From NCBI GenBank assembly GCA_021810805.1, contig JAJZHW010000004.1, forward strand, positions 1 to 64,000: a DNA stretch of 64,000 nucleotides. The letters are read 5' to 3'. Below the pieces are notes generated by a model. It had not been told where the DNA came from, made no database searches, and was given only the letters and a program-made list of their open reading frames with translations. Every line of letters begins with the position of its first letter. The stretch's first letter is position 1. Positions 10,061-19,451 of the stretch are shown piece by piece. Origin of the DNA: Nitrospirota bacterium. Its GTDB lineage: Bacteria; Nitrospirota; Leptospirillia; Leptospirillales; Leptospirillaceae. Made by a program: the position numbers and the translations under genes.

Positions 10061-10195
10061 TTAAACGGAAAGCTTATAACGACCCTTGGCACGTCTCTTT
10101 TTGATAACCTTTCGTCCGGCTGTGGTCGACATCCGCTTTCTGAAGCCGTGAGTCCGGGCTCGGCGAAGATTGCTCGGATTGAATGTCAAAGACAT
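10061..10195 (-). CDS. rpmH: 50S ribosomal protein L34
   Basis: Manual translation: [44 protein letters not shown] (44 aa); absent from supplied ORF track. Confidence 0.95.
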   Translation of the reverse strand: MSLTFNPSNLRRARTHGFRKRMSTTAGRKVIKKRRAKGRYKLSV

Positions 10196-10227
10196 GAAGA
10201 ACTCCTTCTAAAAAAATCTGGAAAAAA

Positions 10228-10689
10228 TTAGTGATTGGTCTCTGGTACGATCTGAATCTTGAGTGAGCTATGAATGCCGTGTCCAAGGTTGACCGTAAGG
10301 GTGTGTTCTCCTAGTTCCCGGAGAGGTGTCTCGATGTGAATTTGTTTCTTATCGAGAACGATCTGATGGGAAGAGAGAAGGTCAACAATATGCATGGAGG
10401 TGACGGACCCAAAGATTTTATCATTTTGGCCGACTTTGACTGGGACGGGAAGGAGAAGCTCTGAAAGGCGTTGGGCCAGGTTCTGCAAGCGCTCTTTTTC
10501 TTTCATCGCCGCTTTGCGGATTTTTTCCTTGTGAACTTCCAAGGCTGCGATTTCGGCTTTTCCTGCCAAAACGCAAAGCTGGTTGGGAAGGAGAAAATTG
10601 CGAGCGTAGCCCGCCGAAACGGACACGAGATCCCCTGCGTCGCCAAGATTTTCAATGTGCTGTTTTAAGATAACATTTGTCTTGCCCAT
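10228..10689 (-). CDS. rplI: 50S ribosomal protein L9
   Basis: VILKQHIENLGDAGDLVSVSAGYARNFLLPNQLCV. Confidence 0.95.
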   Translation of the reverse strand: MGKTNVILKQHIENLGDAGDLVSVSAGYARNFLLPNQLCVLAGKAEIAALEVHKEKIRKAAMKEKERLQNLAQRLSELLLPVPVKVGQNDKIFGSVTSMHIVDLLSSHQIVLDKKQIHIETPLRELGEHTLTVNLGHGIHSSLKIQIVPETNH

Positions 10690-10868
10690 GGTCTCTCCAA
10701 ATTTTAAAAGTTAAACTTCAACACTATAACAGGGCGAGGCGGGGAAATCAATGAAAAATACTCTATTTGAAATACAGGCTGAGATTTCGGGGTCCCTCAT
10801 TGAAGAGAAGGAAAGAACGAGGGTAAACTCTTTAAAACGATGCAGTGTGATTCATTGTAGGAGAGCCG

Positions 10869-11975
10869 ATGAGAACAGGCTTTACGACGGGAGCCTGTGC
10901 CCAGGCGGGGGTCAAGGCCTCACTAGAGGCGCTGTTGGCAGGATCCTTTGGCGACAGTGTGTCGGTTAGACTTCCCAATGGCAAAGAGGCCCAATTTCAG
11001 ATTTTCAGAAAGATCAGTCTTCGTCTGGAAGGAGTGTGCGGGGCCGCCTGTTCAATTATTAAAGATGGCGGGGATGATCCCGATTGCACTCACGGGGCGG
11101 AAATCGAAGTTGAAGTGGTTCTGGATGAGGGGGGCGCTGTGGCGTTTGCGGCAGGCGAAGGAGTGGGAAAAATAACAAAGCCAGGCTTGTCACTTGCTGT
11201 AGGAGAGCCGGCCATTAACCCAGTTCCGCGACGTTTTATGGAAAAGGAATTTCAAAACGCAAAAAAAAATATAGAAAAGAAATTCGGCTTTCAAAATCCG
11301 GGAGTGATAATTAGGATTTCCATTGCCGATGGGGTGGAACGGTCGAAAAAAACATTAAACGAACGCTTGGGGATCGTTGGCGGACTGTCAATTCTTGGAA
11401 CAAAGGGCATCGTTGTTCCCTTTAGTACTGCAGCCTACCGATCGAGCATTTCCCAAGCGATGGATGTCGCTAAAGCGAGAGGCTTAGAGACAATCGTACT
11501 GACTACAGGGGGGCAAAGTGAAGGCTTTGCCATGAAGCTCTATCCAAACATTCCGGCCGAGGGTTTTATTCAGATAGGGGACTTTACAGGTTTTTCTGTA
11601 AAGGAGGCGGGGAAGAAAAAATTCTCAAAAATAGTAATGGCCGGGTTCCTTGGAAAATTTTCGAAGCTGGCCAAAGGGGTGACCCAAACTCATGCGGCGG
11701 GCTCTCAGGTGGACCTTGAGTTTCTTGCTGCAGTTGCCAAGGAAACGGGATCAAACGAGAAAATTTGCCAGGAAATCCGGTCTGCCAATACGGCTCGACA
11801 TGTGGGAGAAATCCTTGAGAGGGAAGGAAATCAGGAATTTTTCACAAGTCTGTGCCGGAAGATAATAAAGCATATTGAAAAGTTGACTCCTCACCCAGAA
11901 AACATCGAAGTTTTATTGACAAACTTTGAAGGTAAACTCGTCGGTTCGGCCCATAACCACTCGGAGGGCCGGTGA
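10869..11975 (+). CDS. cbiD: Cobalt-precorrin-5B C1-methyltransferase CbiD
   Basis: MRTGFTTGACAQAGVKASLEAL N-terminus; followed by cbiE/T/G/H. Confidence 0.93.
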   Translation: MRTGFTTGACAQAGVKASLEALLAGSFGDSVSVRLPNGKEAQFQIFRKISLRLEGVCGAACSIIKDGGDDPDCTHGAEIEVEVVLDEGGAVAFAAGEGVGKITKPGLSLAVGEPAINPVPRRFMEKEFQNAKKNIEKKFGFQNPGVIIRISIADGVERSKKTLNERLGIVGGLSILGTKGIVVPFSTAAYRSSISQAMDVAKARGLETIVLTTGGQSEGFAMKLYPNIPAEGFIQIGDFTGFSVKEAGKKKFSKIVMAGFLGKFSKLAKGVTQTHAAGSQVDLEFLAAVAKETGSNEKICQEIRSANTARHVGEILEREGNQEFFTSLCRKIIKHIEKLTPHPENIEVLLTNFEGKLVGSAHNHSEGR

Positions 11976-12643
11976 AAAATTCTCCCCGGATTTATCTCGT
12001 GGGGGTGGAGCCGGAAGGGGTTGACCCACACCGTCCTCCTCTTTCGGGTCTCCTTCAAAAGACCTGTCTTGTCATCGGGGGAAAAAGACATATTGACCCG
12101 CTTCGTGACCAAATGGGATCAGAGACAGAGTTTCTCCCGATTACTGCCAATATTCCCGAGGTGATCGAAAGGCTCAAGAGATTTCTGAAGGCGGATAAGG
12201 CGGAGGAAAATGCAATTGTCTTGGCGACGGGAGATCCGCTCTATTACGGAATTGGGACCCCAATCACCAAAGATCTTCCTCCGGAGAGTCTTGTTATCAT
12301 TCCCGCCACAACCCTTGTGCAGCGAGCTTTTTCCCTCCTCAGGGAGCCCTGGGACAAAGTTCGGGTGGGAAGCCTGCACAGCAAGAAGGACTCTCCAGCG
12401 ATTGTTCCTGGCCGGTGGGCGTTTTATACAGGAGGACCCCATGGGCCGGCAGATGTCTGCTCTCTTATCTTTGCCAAAAAATTCCTGATAAGGAATATGT
12501 CGGTCCTTGAGGAGATCGGGATGGAGGGAGAGCGGGTGAGACATTTTGACCGCATAGATTCAGAGAACGAGCTTCCAAAGGATATAAAGCCGCTCAACAT
12601 GGTGGTGTTAACGATAGAGGGAGCGGCAAATCATGGATCATGA
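11972..12643 (+). CDS. cbiE: Precorrin-6Y C5,15-methyltransferase CbiE subunit
   Basis: Tetrapyrrole methylase fold (IVLATGDPLYYGIGTPI), position between cbiD and cbiT. Confidence 0.88.
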   Translation: MKNSPRIYLVGVEPEGVDPHRPPLSGLLQKTCLVIGGKRHIDPLRDQMGSETEFLPITANIPEVIERLKRFLKADKAEENAIVLATGDPLYYGIGTPITKDLPPESLVIIPATTLVQRAFSLLREPWDKVRVGSLHSKKDSPAIVPGRWAFYTGGPHGPADVCSLIFAKKFLIRNMSVLEEIGMEGERVRHFDRIDSENELPKDIKPLNMVVLTIEGAANHGS

Positions 12644-13238
12644 ATCTCGCCTCTTCGGATTGCCCGAAGAGTCATTCGTATTCACTGTTCCCCGTAAGGG
12701 GTTAATAACAAAAACGGAAACAAGAGTCATTTCGCTGATGAAGCTTGACCTTCGCCCCGGGCAGGTTCTTTGGGATATTGGTGCGGGTTCGGGGTCTGTT
12801 GGGATCGAGGCCGCTCGGCTTGTTCACGATCTTAAGGTTATTGCCGTTGAAAAAGATGCAGCTGACTTTGAGTGTCTTCAAAAAAACATTGACGCCTTTG
12901 GTCTATCAGGACGGATTGAGGCTATCTTTGGAAAGGCCCCGGAGGCACTTTCCCAGGCCCCTTCACCGGATAGGGTCTTTATCGGTGGATCCGGCGGCCG
13001 CATGTCTGACCTTCTCGACTTCTGTTTGGAAAAGGGAAAATCCTTGGGAATCGTGGCGAACTTTGCGACGATCGAGAATCTGGCAGAAGCTCTTGATTGG
13101 GCAAAGAAAAAGAAGTTTTCACATGATATTGTCCACTTGCAGGTAGGGCGGGGCGTTCCCATCGTGGGGCTGACCAGAATCGAGGCGCAAAATCCTGTGA
13201 CCATTCTCTCCCTCTTTCCCGATGGGGTAACGCCATGA
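12633..13238 (+). CDS. cbiT: Precorrin-6Y decarboxylating methyltransferase CbiT subunit
   Basis: SAM motif LWDIGAGSGSVGIEAARL, FIGGSGGRMSDLLD. Confidence 0.9.
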   Translation: MDHESRLFGLPEESFVFTVPRKGLITKTETRVISLMKLDLRPGQVLWDIGAGSGSVGIEAARLVHDLKVIAVEKDAADFECLQKNIDAFGLSGRIEAIFGKAPEALSQAPSPDRVFIGGSGGRMSDLLDFCLEKGKSLGIVANFATIENLAEALDWAKKKKFSHDIVHLQVGRGVPIVGLTRIEAQNPVTILSLFPDGVTP

Positions 13239-14413
13239 GTCAGGGGGCTTCCCATGACAGATCTGACGCCCCGAAGCTGGCGGTGGCGACGATTACGCGA
13301 CCGGGCCTTCTCGTTGCGGCACGGATTGCTCAAGAGCATCATGCCGACCTTTATGTGTCGGAGAGGTATATCTCCCATATTCCGGAGGATCTCAAGCCGA
13401 CGGCAAAAACATTCGATGGAGTCATCAAGAACCTCTTGCCGGAGCTTTTTGCTGCCTATGATGGGATCATTCTCATCATGGCCCTGGGGATTGTCGTGCG
13501 ATCCATCGCGCGGCTTGCCGAAGACAAGACGAGGGATCCGGCGGTGCTCGTGGGTGATGTTCAGGGCCGTTTCCTCATCAGTGTCTTGTCGGGCCATAGC
13601 GGGGGGGCGAACCGGCTGACCGAGGAGATCGCCCGTACCACCGGAGCCATCCCTGTGGTCACCACGGGAACCGATGTCACCCAAACCGTTGCCCCTGATT
13701 TGATTGCCAAGGAAATGGGAGGAATCCTTACCCCCCACGACAATCTGAAGCGTGTCAGCTCCGCCATCGTTGACGGGGATCCGGTTCTCTTTTTGAATCT
13801 CGACAAGGTTCCCATTCCCTCTCTGGAAGGGGCGAAAAAACCAAATATTCTCATCGCCGACACTCTTCCCGAGCCCCTGCCCCCTCTTCGGGCTGGTGTC
13901 ACGATTACCCTCTCAACGACACCCCCATCATTGGGGGAGGGGGTCCAGACGCTTCAGATCGTCCCCCGGTGTCTCGGTGTGGGAATCGGATGCAACAGGG
14001 GAACAAGCTTGCAGGAAATCGAGGATCTCCTCAGTGAGGTCATGGCGCGTGAGGGTTGGCATCACGAGGCGATTCGGGCCTTTGGCACAATCGATCTGAA
14101 AAAAGATGAGGAAGGGATTCTTCAGCTGGCTGCGCGCAAGGGATTGCCGCTTTTTTTCTTTTCCCGAAGTCAGCTGGAAGAGATTCAGGTCCCGAATCCG
14201 TCGGGGGTCGTCAAACACTATGTCGGAACTCCATCCGTTGCCGAACCTTCGTCGATCCTTGCCCTGAAGATGTCTCCCCCTCCCTGGGCAGGAACCCCGG
14301 TTCTTGTCGTCGAAAAGGTGAAATCGAAAAATGTGACCTTGGCCATTGCCCGATGGTTCCCGGAGAACTTCCCCAATTCCTCTTCTAACAAAAATGGAAA
14401 AAATCATTCATGA
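13235..14413 (+). CDS. cbiG: Cobalt-precorrin 5A hydrolase CbiG
   Basis: IILIMALGIVVRSIARLAEDKTRDPAVLVGDVQGRFLISVLSGHSGGANRLTEEIA; C-terminal GIGCNRGTS. Confidence 0.92.
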   Translation: MSQGASHDRSDAPKLAVATITRPGLLVAARIAQEHHADLYVSERYISHIPEDLKPTAKTFDGVIKNLLPELFAAYDGIILIMALGIVVRSIARLAEDKTRDPAVLVGDVQGRFLISVLSGHSGGANRLTEEIARTTGAIPVVTTGTDVTQTVAPDLIAKEMGGILTPHDNLKRVSSAIVDGDPVLFLNLDKVPIPSLEGAKKPNILIADTLPEPLPPLRAGVTITLSTTPPSLGEGVQTLQIVPRCLGVGIGCNRGTSLQEIEDLLSEVMAREGWHHEAIRAFGTIDLKKDEEGILQLAARKGLPLFFFSRSQLEEIQVPNPSGVVKHYVGTPSVAEPSSILALKMSPPPWAGTPVLVVEKVKSKNVTLAIARWFPENFPNSSSNKNGKNHS

Positions 14414-15246
14414 CAAAATCATATTTGACTGAATCCTCTCCCGAAAAGGGAGGAATGCTGACCCTGGTCGGCTTTGGACCGGGGGCAGAGGACCATCTCA
14501 CCCCGATTGCAAAAAAGGCCATTGAAAAAGCAGATGTTGTCATTGGCTATCGCACCTACATCGATCTTGTCCGCCACCTGGTTAACGGCAAGGCGGTGAT
14601 CGAAACGGGAATGACCGAAGAGATCGATCGGGCGACCCAGGCGGTGGAGCTCGCTTATCAGGGGAAGCGTGTGGCACTGATCAGCAGTGGAGATGTCGGA
14701 ATTTACGGAATGGCAGGGCTTGCCTTCGAAGTCCTTGGAGAGAAGGGGTGGAGCGGGGACGAAATCGATGTCACCGTTCTTCCTGGCATCACGGCATTAT
14801 CGGCCTGTGCATCTCTTCTGGGCGCTCCTTTAATGCATGATTTTGCCTCTATCAGCCTCTCCGACCTCCTGACCCCTTGGGAGCTGATCCGGAAGCGTCT
14901 TGAAGCCGCTGCCATGGCCGATTTTGTGGTGGCGTTGTATAACCCACGCTCCTCGAAGAGAGTCCATCAGGTGGAGGAGGCGCGCGAAATCCTCCTCTCC
15001 CACCGAAGTCGAGAAACCCCTGTAGGAATCGTCAAAAGCGCGATGCGTGATGGAGAGACAGTCGTGATTACGACACTGGACCACATGCTCGACCACCCCA
15101 TCGGCATGCTGACAACAATCCTTGTGGGAAACTCCCAGACGCGCCTTCTGGCGGGACGGATGGTGACACCCCGTGGGTACCGCAACAAATATCACTTGGA
15201 AACGGGAGAACGGATCACCAAGAGGAAAGGATCTGGAACGGAATGA
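14410..15246 (+). CDS. cbiH: Precorrin-3B C17-methyltransferase (CbiH/CobJ)
   Basis: LVGFGPGAEDHLTPIAKKAIEKADVVIGYRTYIDLV; SSGDVGIYGMAGLAFEV. Confidence 0.92.
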   Translation: MTKSYLTESSPEKGGMLTLVGFGPGAEDHLTPIAKKAIEKADVVIGYRTYIDLVRHLVNGKAVIETGMTEEIDRATQAVELAYQGKRVALISSGDVGIYGMAGLAFEVLGEKGWSGDEIDVTVLPGITALSACASLLGAPLMHDFASISLSDLLTPWELIRKRLEAAAMADFVVALYNPRSSKRVHQVEEAREILLSHRSRETPVGIVKSAMRDGETVVITTLDHMLDHPIGMLTTILVGNSQTRLLAGRMVTPRGYRNKYHLETGERITKRKGSGTE

Positions 15247-15782
15247 CTGAGGCAGTGACGGAAAAGGGGCTGGTGATCGTTTACACCGGTGATGGCAAGG
15301 GAAAGACAACCGCCGCGTTGGGTCTTCTGTATCGGGCCTCAGGGTATCGAATGAAAGGTCTCATGGTTCAGTTCATGAAGGGTCGGATGCATTCGGGAGA
15401 GAGGGAAGCGGCCTCGACATCTTCCGATGGACTCATTACGATTGTTCCATTGGGAGAGGGGTTTACCTGGGAAACAAAGGATGCGGCGAGAGATCGTGCC
15501 GTGGCACAACAGGCCTTTGAGTATGCCCGAAAGGAAGCTCTCACCGGGGGGTACGACCTTGTGATCCTCGATGAAATCAACATAGCCCTTCGATACAATT
15601 ACATCGATGTTCCCCAGGTTCTGGCCCTTCTCGATGAGCGTCCAGAGCATCAAAATATAGTTTTGACAGGTAGGAATGCCCCGGATGCCATTTTGGAGCG
15701 GGCGGACCTTGTGACGGAGATGAAAATGATAAAACATCCCTTTGAGAAAGGGATTCTTGCACGGAAGGGGGTCGATTTTTAA
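15243..15782 (+). CDS. cobO: Cob(I)yrinic acid a,c-diamide adenosyltransferase (CobO/BtuR family)
   Basis: VYTGDGKGKTTAALGLLYRASGY P-loop; DLVILDEINIALRYNYI. Confidence 0.93.
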   Translation: MTEAVTEKGLVIVYTGDGKGKTTAALGLLYRASGYRMKGLMVQFMKGRMHSGEREAASTSSDGLITIVPLGEGFTWETKDAARDRAVAQQAFEYARKEALTGGYDLVILDEINIALRYNYIDVPQVLALLDERPEHQNIVLTGRNAPDAILERADLVTEMKMIKHPFEKGILARKGVDF

Positions 15783-16336
15783 TGGCGCTTCTCAAGATAG
15801 CAAAAATGGGAAATCCCGTTCTGAGAAAAATTGCCGAACCGGTCTCGAAGGAAGAAATCAGCCGGCGGGAATTCCAGCAGTTTTTGGACGATATGATTGA
15901 GACGATGAAGGATGAGGATGGGTTGGGTCTGGCCGCCCCTCAGGTCCACGTCTCTAAGCAGGTGGTCATTATCGAAAGTCTCGACGACCCTCGCTCCGAA
16001 GAGGGCCCACCCACCCCGCTTCTGGTCCTGATCAATCCGGTCTTCAAATACATGTCCAAGGAAACAAGAACGGGGTGGGAAGGGTGTCTGTCTCTCGACA
16101 ACCTTCGAGGAAAGGTCACCCGGTCGCGGGCGGTAAAGCTTGAGGCTCTGGGGAGAAAAGGAGAGACCATTGTTCTCGACTGGGAGGAGTTTCCTGCTGT
16201 CGTCCTGCAGCACGAGATCGACCACTTGAGGGGCCATCTCTTCGTCGACAAAATGAAGGACATGTCGACGCTGACCCACCTCGGGGAGTTCCATCGCTAC
16301 TGGATCAAGGGAGACAAGGACGTCGAAGAGGTCTAA
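15782..16336 (+). CDS. def: Peptide deformylase
   Basis: GLGLAAPQ, EGCLSL, QHEIDHLRG motifs. Confidence 0.95.
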   Translation: MALLKIAKMGNPVLRKIAEPVSKEEISRREFQQFLDDMIETMKDEDGLGLAAPQVHVSKQVVIIESLDDPRSEEGPPTPLLVLINPVFKYMSKETRTGWEGCLSLDNLRGKVTRSRAVKLEALGRKGETIVLDWEEFPAVVLQHEIDHLRGHLFVDKMKDMSTLTHLGEFHRYWIKGDKDVEEV

Positions 16337-16351
16337 GATCAGTCCCGTGTC

Positions 16352-17095
16352 TCATGGCCTTTTCGAAGGTTTTTGGGAAATCCCGGCAAGAAGGGAAAGT
16401 GTGGCCTCCCGAGGATCCGGTGCGGCAAGAATAGGGCGTCCGACCACAAGCAGGTCGGATCCTTCCGACAGGGCCTCTTGGGGGGAGCGGGCATTCACCT
16501 GGTCGTCACCGGCTCCGGTTGGCCCTGTGGGCCGGATCCCTGGGGTCACAAGGAAAGGCTCTTCTCCCCAGAGCTGCCGCGCCCGAGACAGCTCCCCCGG
16601 AGACATGACAAGGCCGTCCGCTCCCGATTGAAGGGCGACCGATCCCAGACGGGTCACCCCTTCTTCCCGGCTTTTGTACCCCATCGCTTTTACCTCATCC
16701 TCCGTCAGGTGCGTTAACAGAGTAACCGCAATCAGGGCGGCGGGGTCCGGACCCGATCGATCCAAAGAGCGTCGGGCGGCCGCGACCATCGCGGCACCCC
16801 CCTGGGCGTGGATCGTCACCATGCGGATGGCTGGAGAGGGGAGCCGGGAAAGTGTCTCCAGGAGGGTATTGGGAATATCGTGCCATTTGAGGTCAAGAAA
16901 GACCGGGAGGCCCAGACTCTCAGAAATCTGAAGAAAATCCTGCCCCCAAGAGAGAAAGGGAACCGGTCCGCACTTGACCATTCCAAACAGGGGTCCTATA
17001 TCCTTAAGCACAGAGATTCCCTGATTTTTATCCGTTAGATCGAGGGCAAGACACAGGGGATTCTTCAACCCTAACCGTTTTCGTACTCCGCTCAT
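16352..17095 (-). CDS. pyrF: Orotidine 5'-phosphate decarboxylase
   Basis: LALDLTD, VFLDLKWHDIPNTL, VTPGIRPTG motifs. Confidence 0.93.
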   Translation of the reverse strand: MSGVRKRLGLKNPLCLALDLTDKNQGISVLKDIGPLFGMVKCGPVPFLSWGQDFLQISESLGLPVFLDLKWHDIPNTLLETLSRLPSPAIRMVTIHAQGGAAMVAAARRSLDRSGPDPAALIAVTLLTHLTEDEVKAMGYKSREEGVTRLGSVALQSGADGLVMSPGELSRARQLWGEEPFLVTPGIRPTGPTGAGDDQVNARSPQEALSEGSDLLVVGRPILAAPDPREATLSLLAGISQKPSKRP

Positions 17096-17982
17096 AACAA
17101 GCGTCCCGCCACTTTGTCGATGACGAAGGTATCATAGCGCTCCCCTGCGACCTCCCGAACGGCTCCGCCCAGTCCCGAAAGAACCCTCTTCACCTCTGTC
17201 GACTCCTCTTTGGAAACTCCCGAACAGATCATCCGTCCTTGCGGTAGGAGGCGGGCATAGAGAAGGGGAGCAAACGTGCAAAGAACCCCTCCCGTGACAT
17301 TGGCCAGGATCATCCCGAAGTCTCTGAAGGCTGTTTGCGGCAGCGGCTCTTCTAGGGAAAGGGAGACCTCGGCTCGGTTCTCCATGCCATTATCAGCAAG
17401 GTTCTGACGGGTGGCCTCGACGGCATAGGGATCATTGTCGATGGCAAAAAGAGTGGCCTTCTTCATCAATTGGAGGGCCGCCACTCCGAGAATGCCCGTT
17501 CCGGATCCGAAGTCAAGAATGAATAGTGAGGGGTCGCCCCATGTTTCTGCCGTTTCCACAATGAGTTCAAGACAGGCATAGGTGGTTTCATGGAGACCGG
17601 TGCCAAAGGCCATCTGAGGGTCAACACGAATGCGTTCGGGAAAAGACGGGTCATGGTGATCTTCCCAAGAGGGGGTCACAAGAAGGGTTGTTCCCACGGA
17701 AAAACTCTTGAATCCCTGATCCTTCCATATTTCCTGCCAATCTTCCTGTCGGGCCTCATCGGTCGTGATTTCCCCTGCGCCGAGAGAGGCGAGGGCTGAC
17801 TCCATGAGAAGCCATTCCGATGAGGTGGGGTTCGGGGGAATGAAAACGAGCCGACAAGGCTCACCTTCTTCGATGAGAACGGCAGAGGAGACATGGCCAT
17901 TTAACCAGGAAAGAATGCCCTCCATATCCTCCGATGAGCAGGTGAGGGAGGCAAAGGTATAAGAGGGGGGAGAAGGGGGCAA
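17092..17982 (-). CDS. prmA: Ribosomal protein L11 methyltransferase
   Basis: RVDPQMAFGTGLHETTYACLELI, LDFGSGTGILGVAAL, MILANVTGGVL. Confidence 0.92.
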   Translation of the reverse strand: MPPSPPSYTFASLTCSSEDMEGILSWLNGHVSSAVLIEEGEPCRLVFIPPNPTSSEWLLMESALASLGAGEITTDEARQEDWQEIWKDQGFKSFSVGTTLLVTPSWEDHHDPSFPERIRVDPQMAFGTGLHETTYACLELIVETAETWGDPSLFILDFGSGTGILGVAALQLMKKATLFAIDNDPYAVEATRQNLADNGMENRAEVSLSLEEPLPQTAFRDFGMILANVTGGVLCTFAPLLYARLLPQGRMICSGVSKEESTEVKRVLSGLGGAVREVAGERYDTFVIDKVAGRLL

Positions 17983-17991
17983 TGGCGCTCC

Positions 17992-19050
17992 TCAGGGGTT
18001 AAATGTCAGGGTATAGAGAGAGGTTCCCGGTGTCTCAAAGATGAGGTCGAGGCGATGGGCACCATAAGTCTGGTGGGAGACAATGGAATACATACGGGAC
18101 CGTTTCACCTGAAGGACGGACTGAGACTGGGGAGTGATGGTGGTATCGGTTCCCGCCTCATTCATGTTCAGGGGATGCCCATCGACTAGGACGATGACCG
18201 TTCCCGCCACCTGGTGTCGCGGTCTCCTCATCACGGCATTCACACCGCGGCCCTGGTAGTAGACGGTAAGAGAAGGAGGTGTCCCCTGAATTAATTTTCC
18301 CGAAAAAACATGATCCGGAGTCGATGACCAATTTCCTTTTAAAATAATTGAGTTGTTAATTACTGAGTGGCCTATGTAATCGTGATCATCCAGATGAAAT
18401 CCCGAAGGATTTCCCAAATGTCCGCGATCGGTTCCCGCATAGAGTTCCGGGGTGAGGTCGGGTGAGAAGGAGGTGGAGTCGGGATTTTCGGTGGAGGGCG
18501 AGGGGAGATGAAGAGCCGCTACAATACTGTTTTCAAGCTCATCGTATCCTCCCTCGCCAATGGAATGGTAGAGAAGGGTTCCCGTGGGCGAATAGAGGTA
18601 GTCCGATGGCCAGTAATGATTTTTAAAACGATCCCAGAGACGACGATCCTTATCGAGAACAACAGGAAAATCGATATGGTATTGGGCGATCGCCCTCGCC
18701 ACCCGTTCAGGACGCGCGGCAAAGTCAAATTCGGGAGAGTGAATCCCGATGATGATCAACCCTTTATCCTTGTATTTTTGGTAAATCGCATTAAGGTGGG
18801 GAAAGGTTCTTATGCAATTGATGCAGGTATAGTCCCAAAAGTCGTAGAGCACGACCTTCCCTGTGAGTGAGGGAGGGGATGTTAGCCCATGGCCATCGAC
18901 CCACCCACCGTTGCCTTCGAGCGTGATAGTGGCGGAAAGGGAAGGGGACGCGTGGAAAATGAGCAGAAAGAGCCCGGTGAAGAGGGCGAGAAAACGGCCT
19001 AGAGGAGAATTCTTGCGGGAAGCAGTGATTCTAGTCTGATTCATGGGCAA
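17992..19050 (-). CDS. Exported TlpA/DipZ-like thioredoxin-fold protein with additional C-terminal domain
   Basis: Signal-like N-terminus; WDYTCINCIRTFPHLNAIYQKYKDKGLIIIGIHSPEF (CxxC). Confidence 0.8.
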   Translation of the reverse strand: MPMNQTRITASRKNSPLGRFLALFTGLFLLIFHASPSLSATITLEGNGGWVDGHGLTSPPSLTGKVVLYDFWDYTCINCIRTFPHLNAIYQKYKDKGLIIIGIHSPEFDFAARPERVARAIAQYHIDFPVVLDKDRRLWDRFKNHYWPSDYLYSPTGTLLYHSIGEGGYDELENSIVAALHLPSPSTENPDSTSFSPDLTPELYAGTDRGHLGNPSGFHLDDHDYIGHSVINNSIILKGNWSSTPDHVFSGKLIQGTPPSLTVYYQGRGVNAVMRRPRHQVAGTVIVLVDGHPLNMNEAGTDTTITPQSQSVLQVKRSRMYSIVSHQTYGAHRLDLIFETPGTSLYTLTFNP

Positions 19051-19089
19051 AGACTCCCGGCACGAGTTTTCTAAAGGGGGCTAAAAAAC

Positions 19090-19117
19090 AAAAGGAAGGC
19101 CCGAAGGCCCTCCTTTT
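19090..19117 (-). terminator. Rho-independent terminator of OFOR operon 1
   Basis: Stem AAAAGGA-x-GGCC / GGCC-x-TCCTTTT with CGAA loop, followed on the minus strand by TGTTTTTT. Confidence 0.82.
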
Positions 19118-19145
19118 GGTGAATCGATCATATTCTAAATGACGG

Positions 19146-19430
19146 TCAGGGATGCTTTCCTGTCCATGATTCCGGCCGAAAGCCTTCTTTGGAAAGCTCA
19201 AAGGTGTCCTTCAGATCGGTAATCATGATCATCTTGATGGCATGGTGCTTGGCAAGATCATCACAGATTCCAACGCAGATCTCGCACCCCTTGCAGCGAT
19301 CGACGGCGACAAAGGCCGTCTTGGCGGCATTGTCGTAAAGGATCGTGTTCGCTTCGGGACAATACTGGGTACAGAGACGACAGGCTGTTTCGCTACAGAT
19401 GGCTTGATCGATATGCGCAACAAGATACAA
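19146..19430 (-). CDS. 2-oxoacid:ferredoxin oxidoreductase, delta (2x[4Fe-4S] ferredoxin) subunit, copy 1
   Basis: CRLCTQYCPEAN and CKGCEICVGIC motifs; operon with gamma/beta/alpha. Confidence 0.85.
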   Translation of the reverse strand: MYLVAHIDQAICSETACRLCTQYCPEANTILYDNAAKTAFVAVDRCKGCEICVGICDDLAKHHAIKMIMITDLKDTFELSKEGFRPESWTGKHP

Positions 19431-19451
19431 GGGATTTCTCCTTTAGTTAGA

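Noticed and set aside
10690-10868. Cobalamin riboswitch upstream of cbiD
   Set aside because: Looked for because of the downstream genes; the conserved box and characteristic pairing were not seen.
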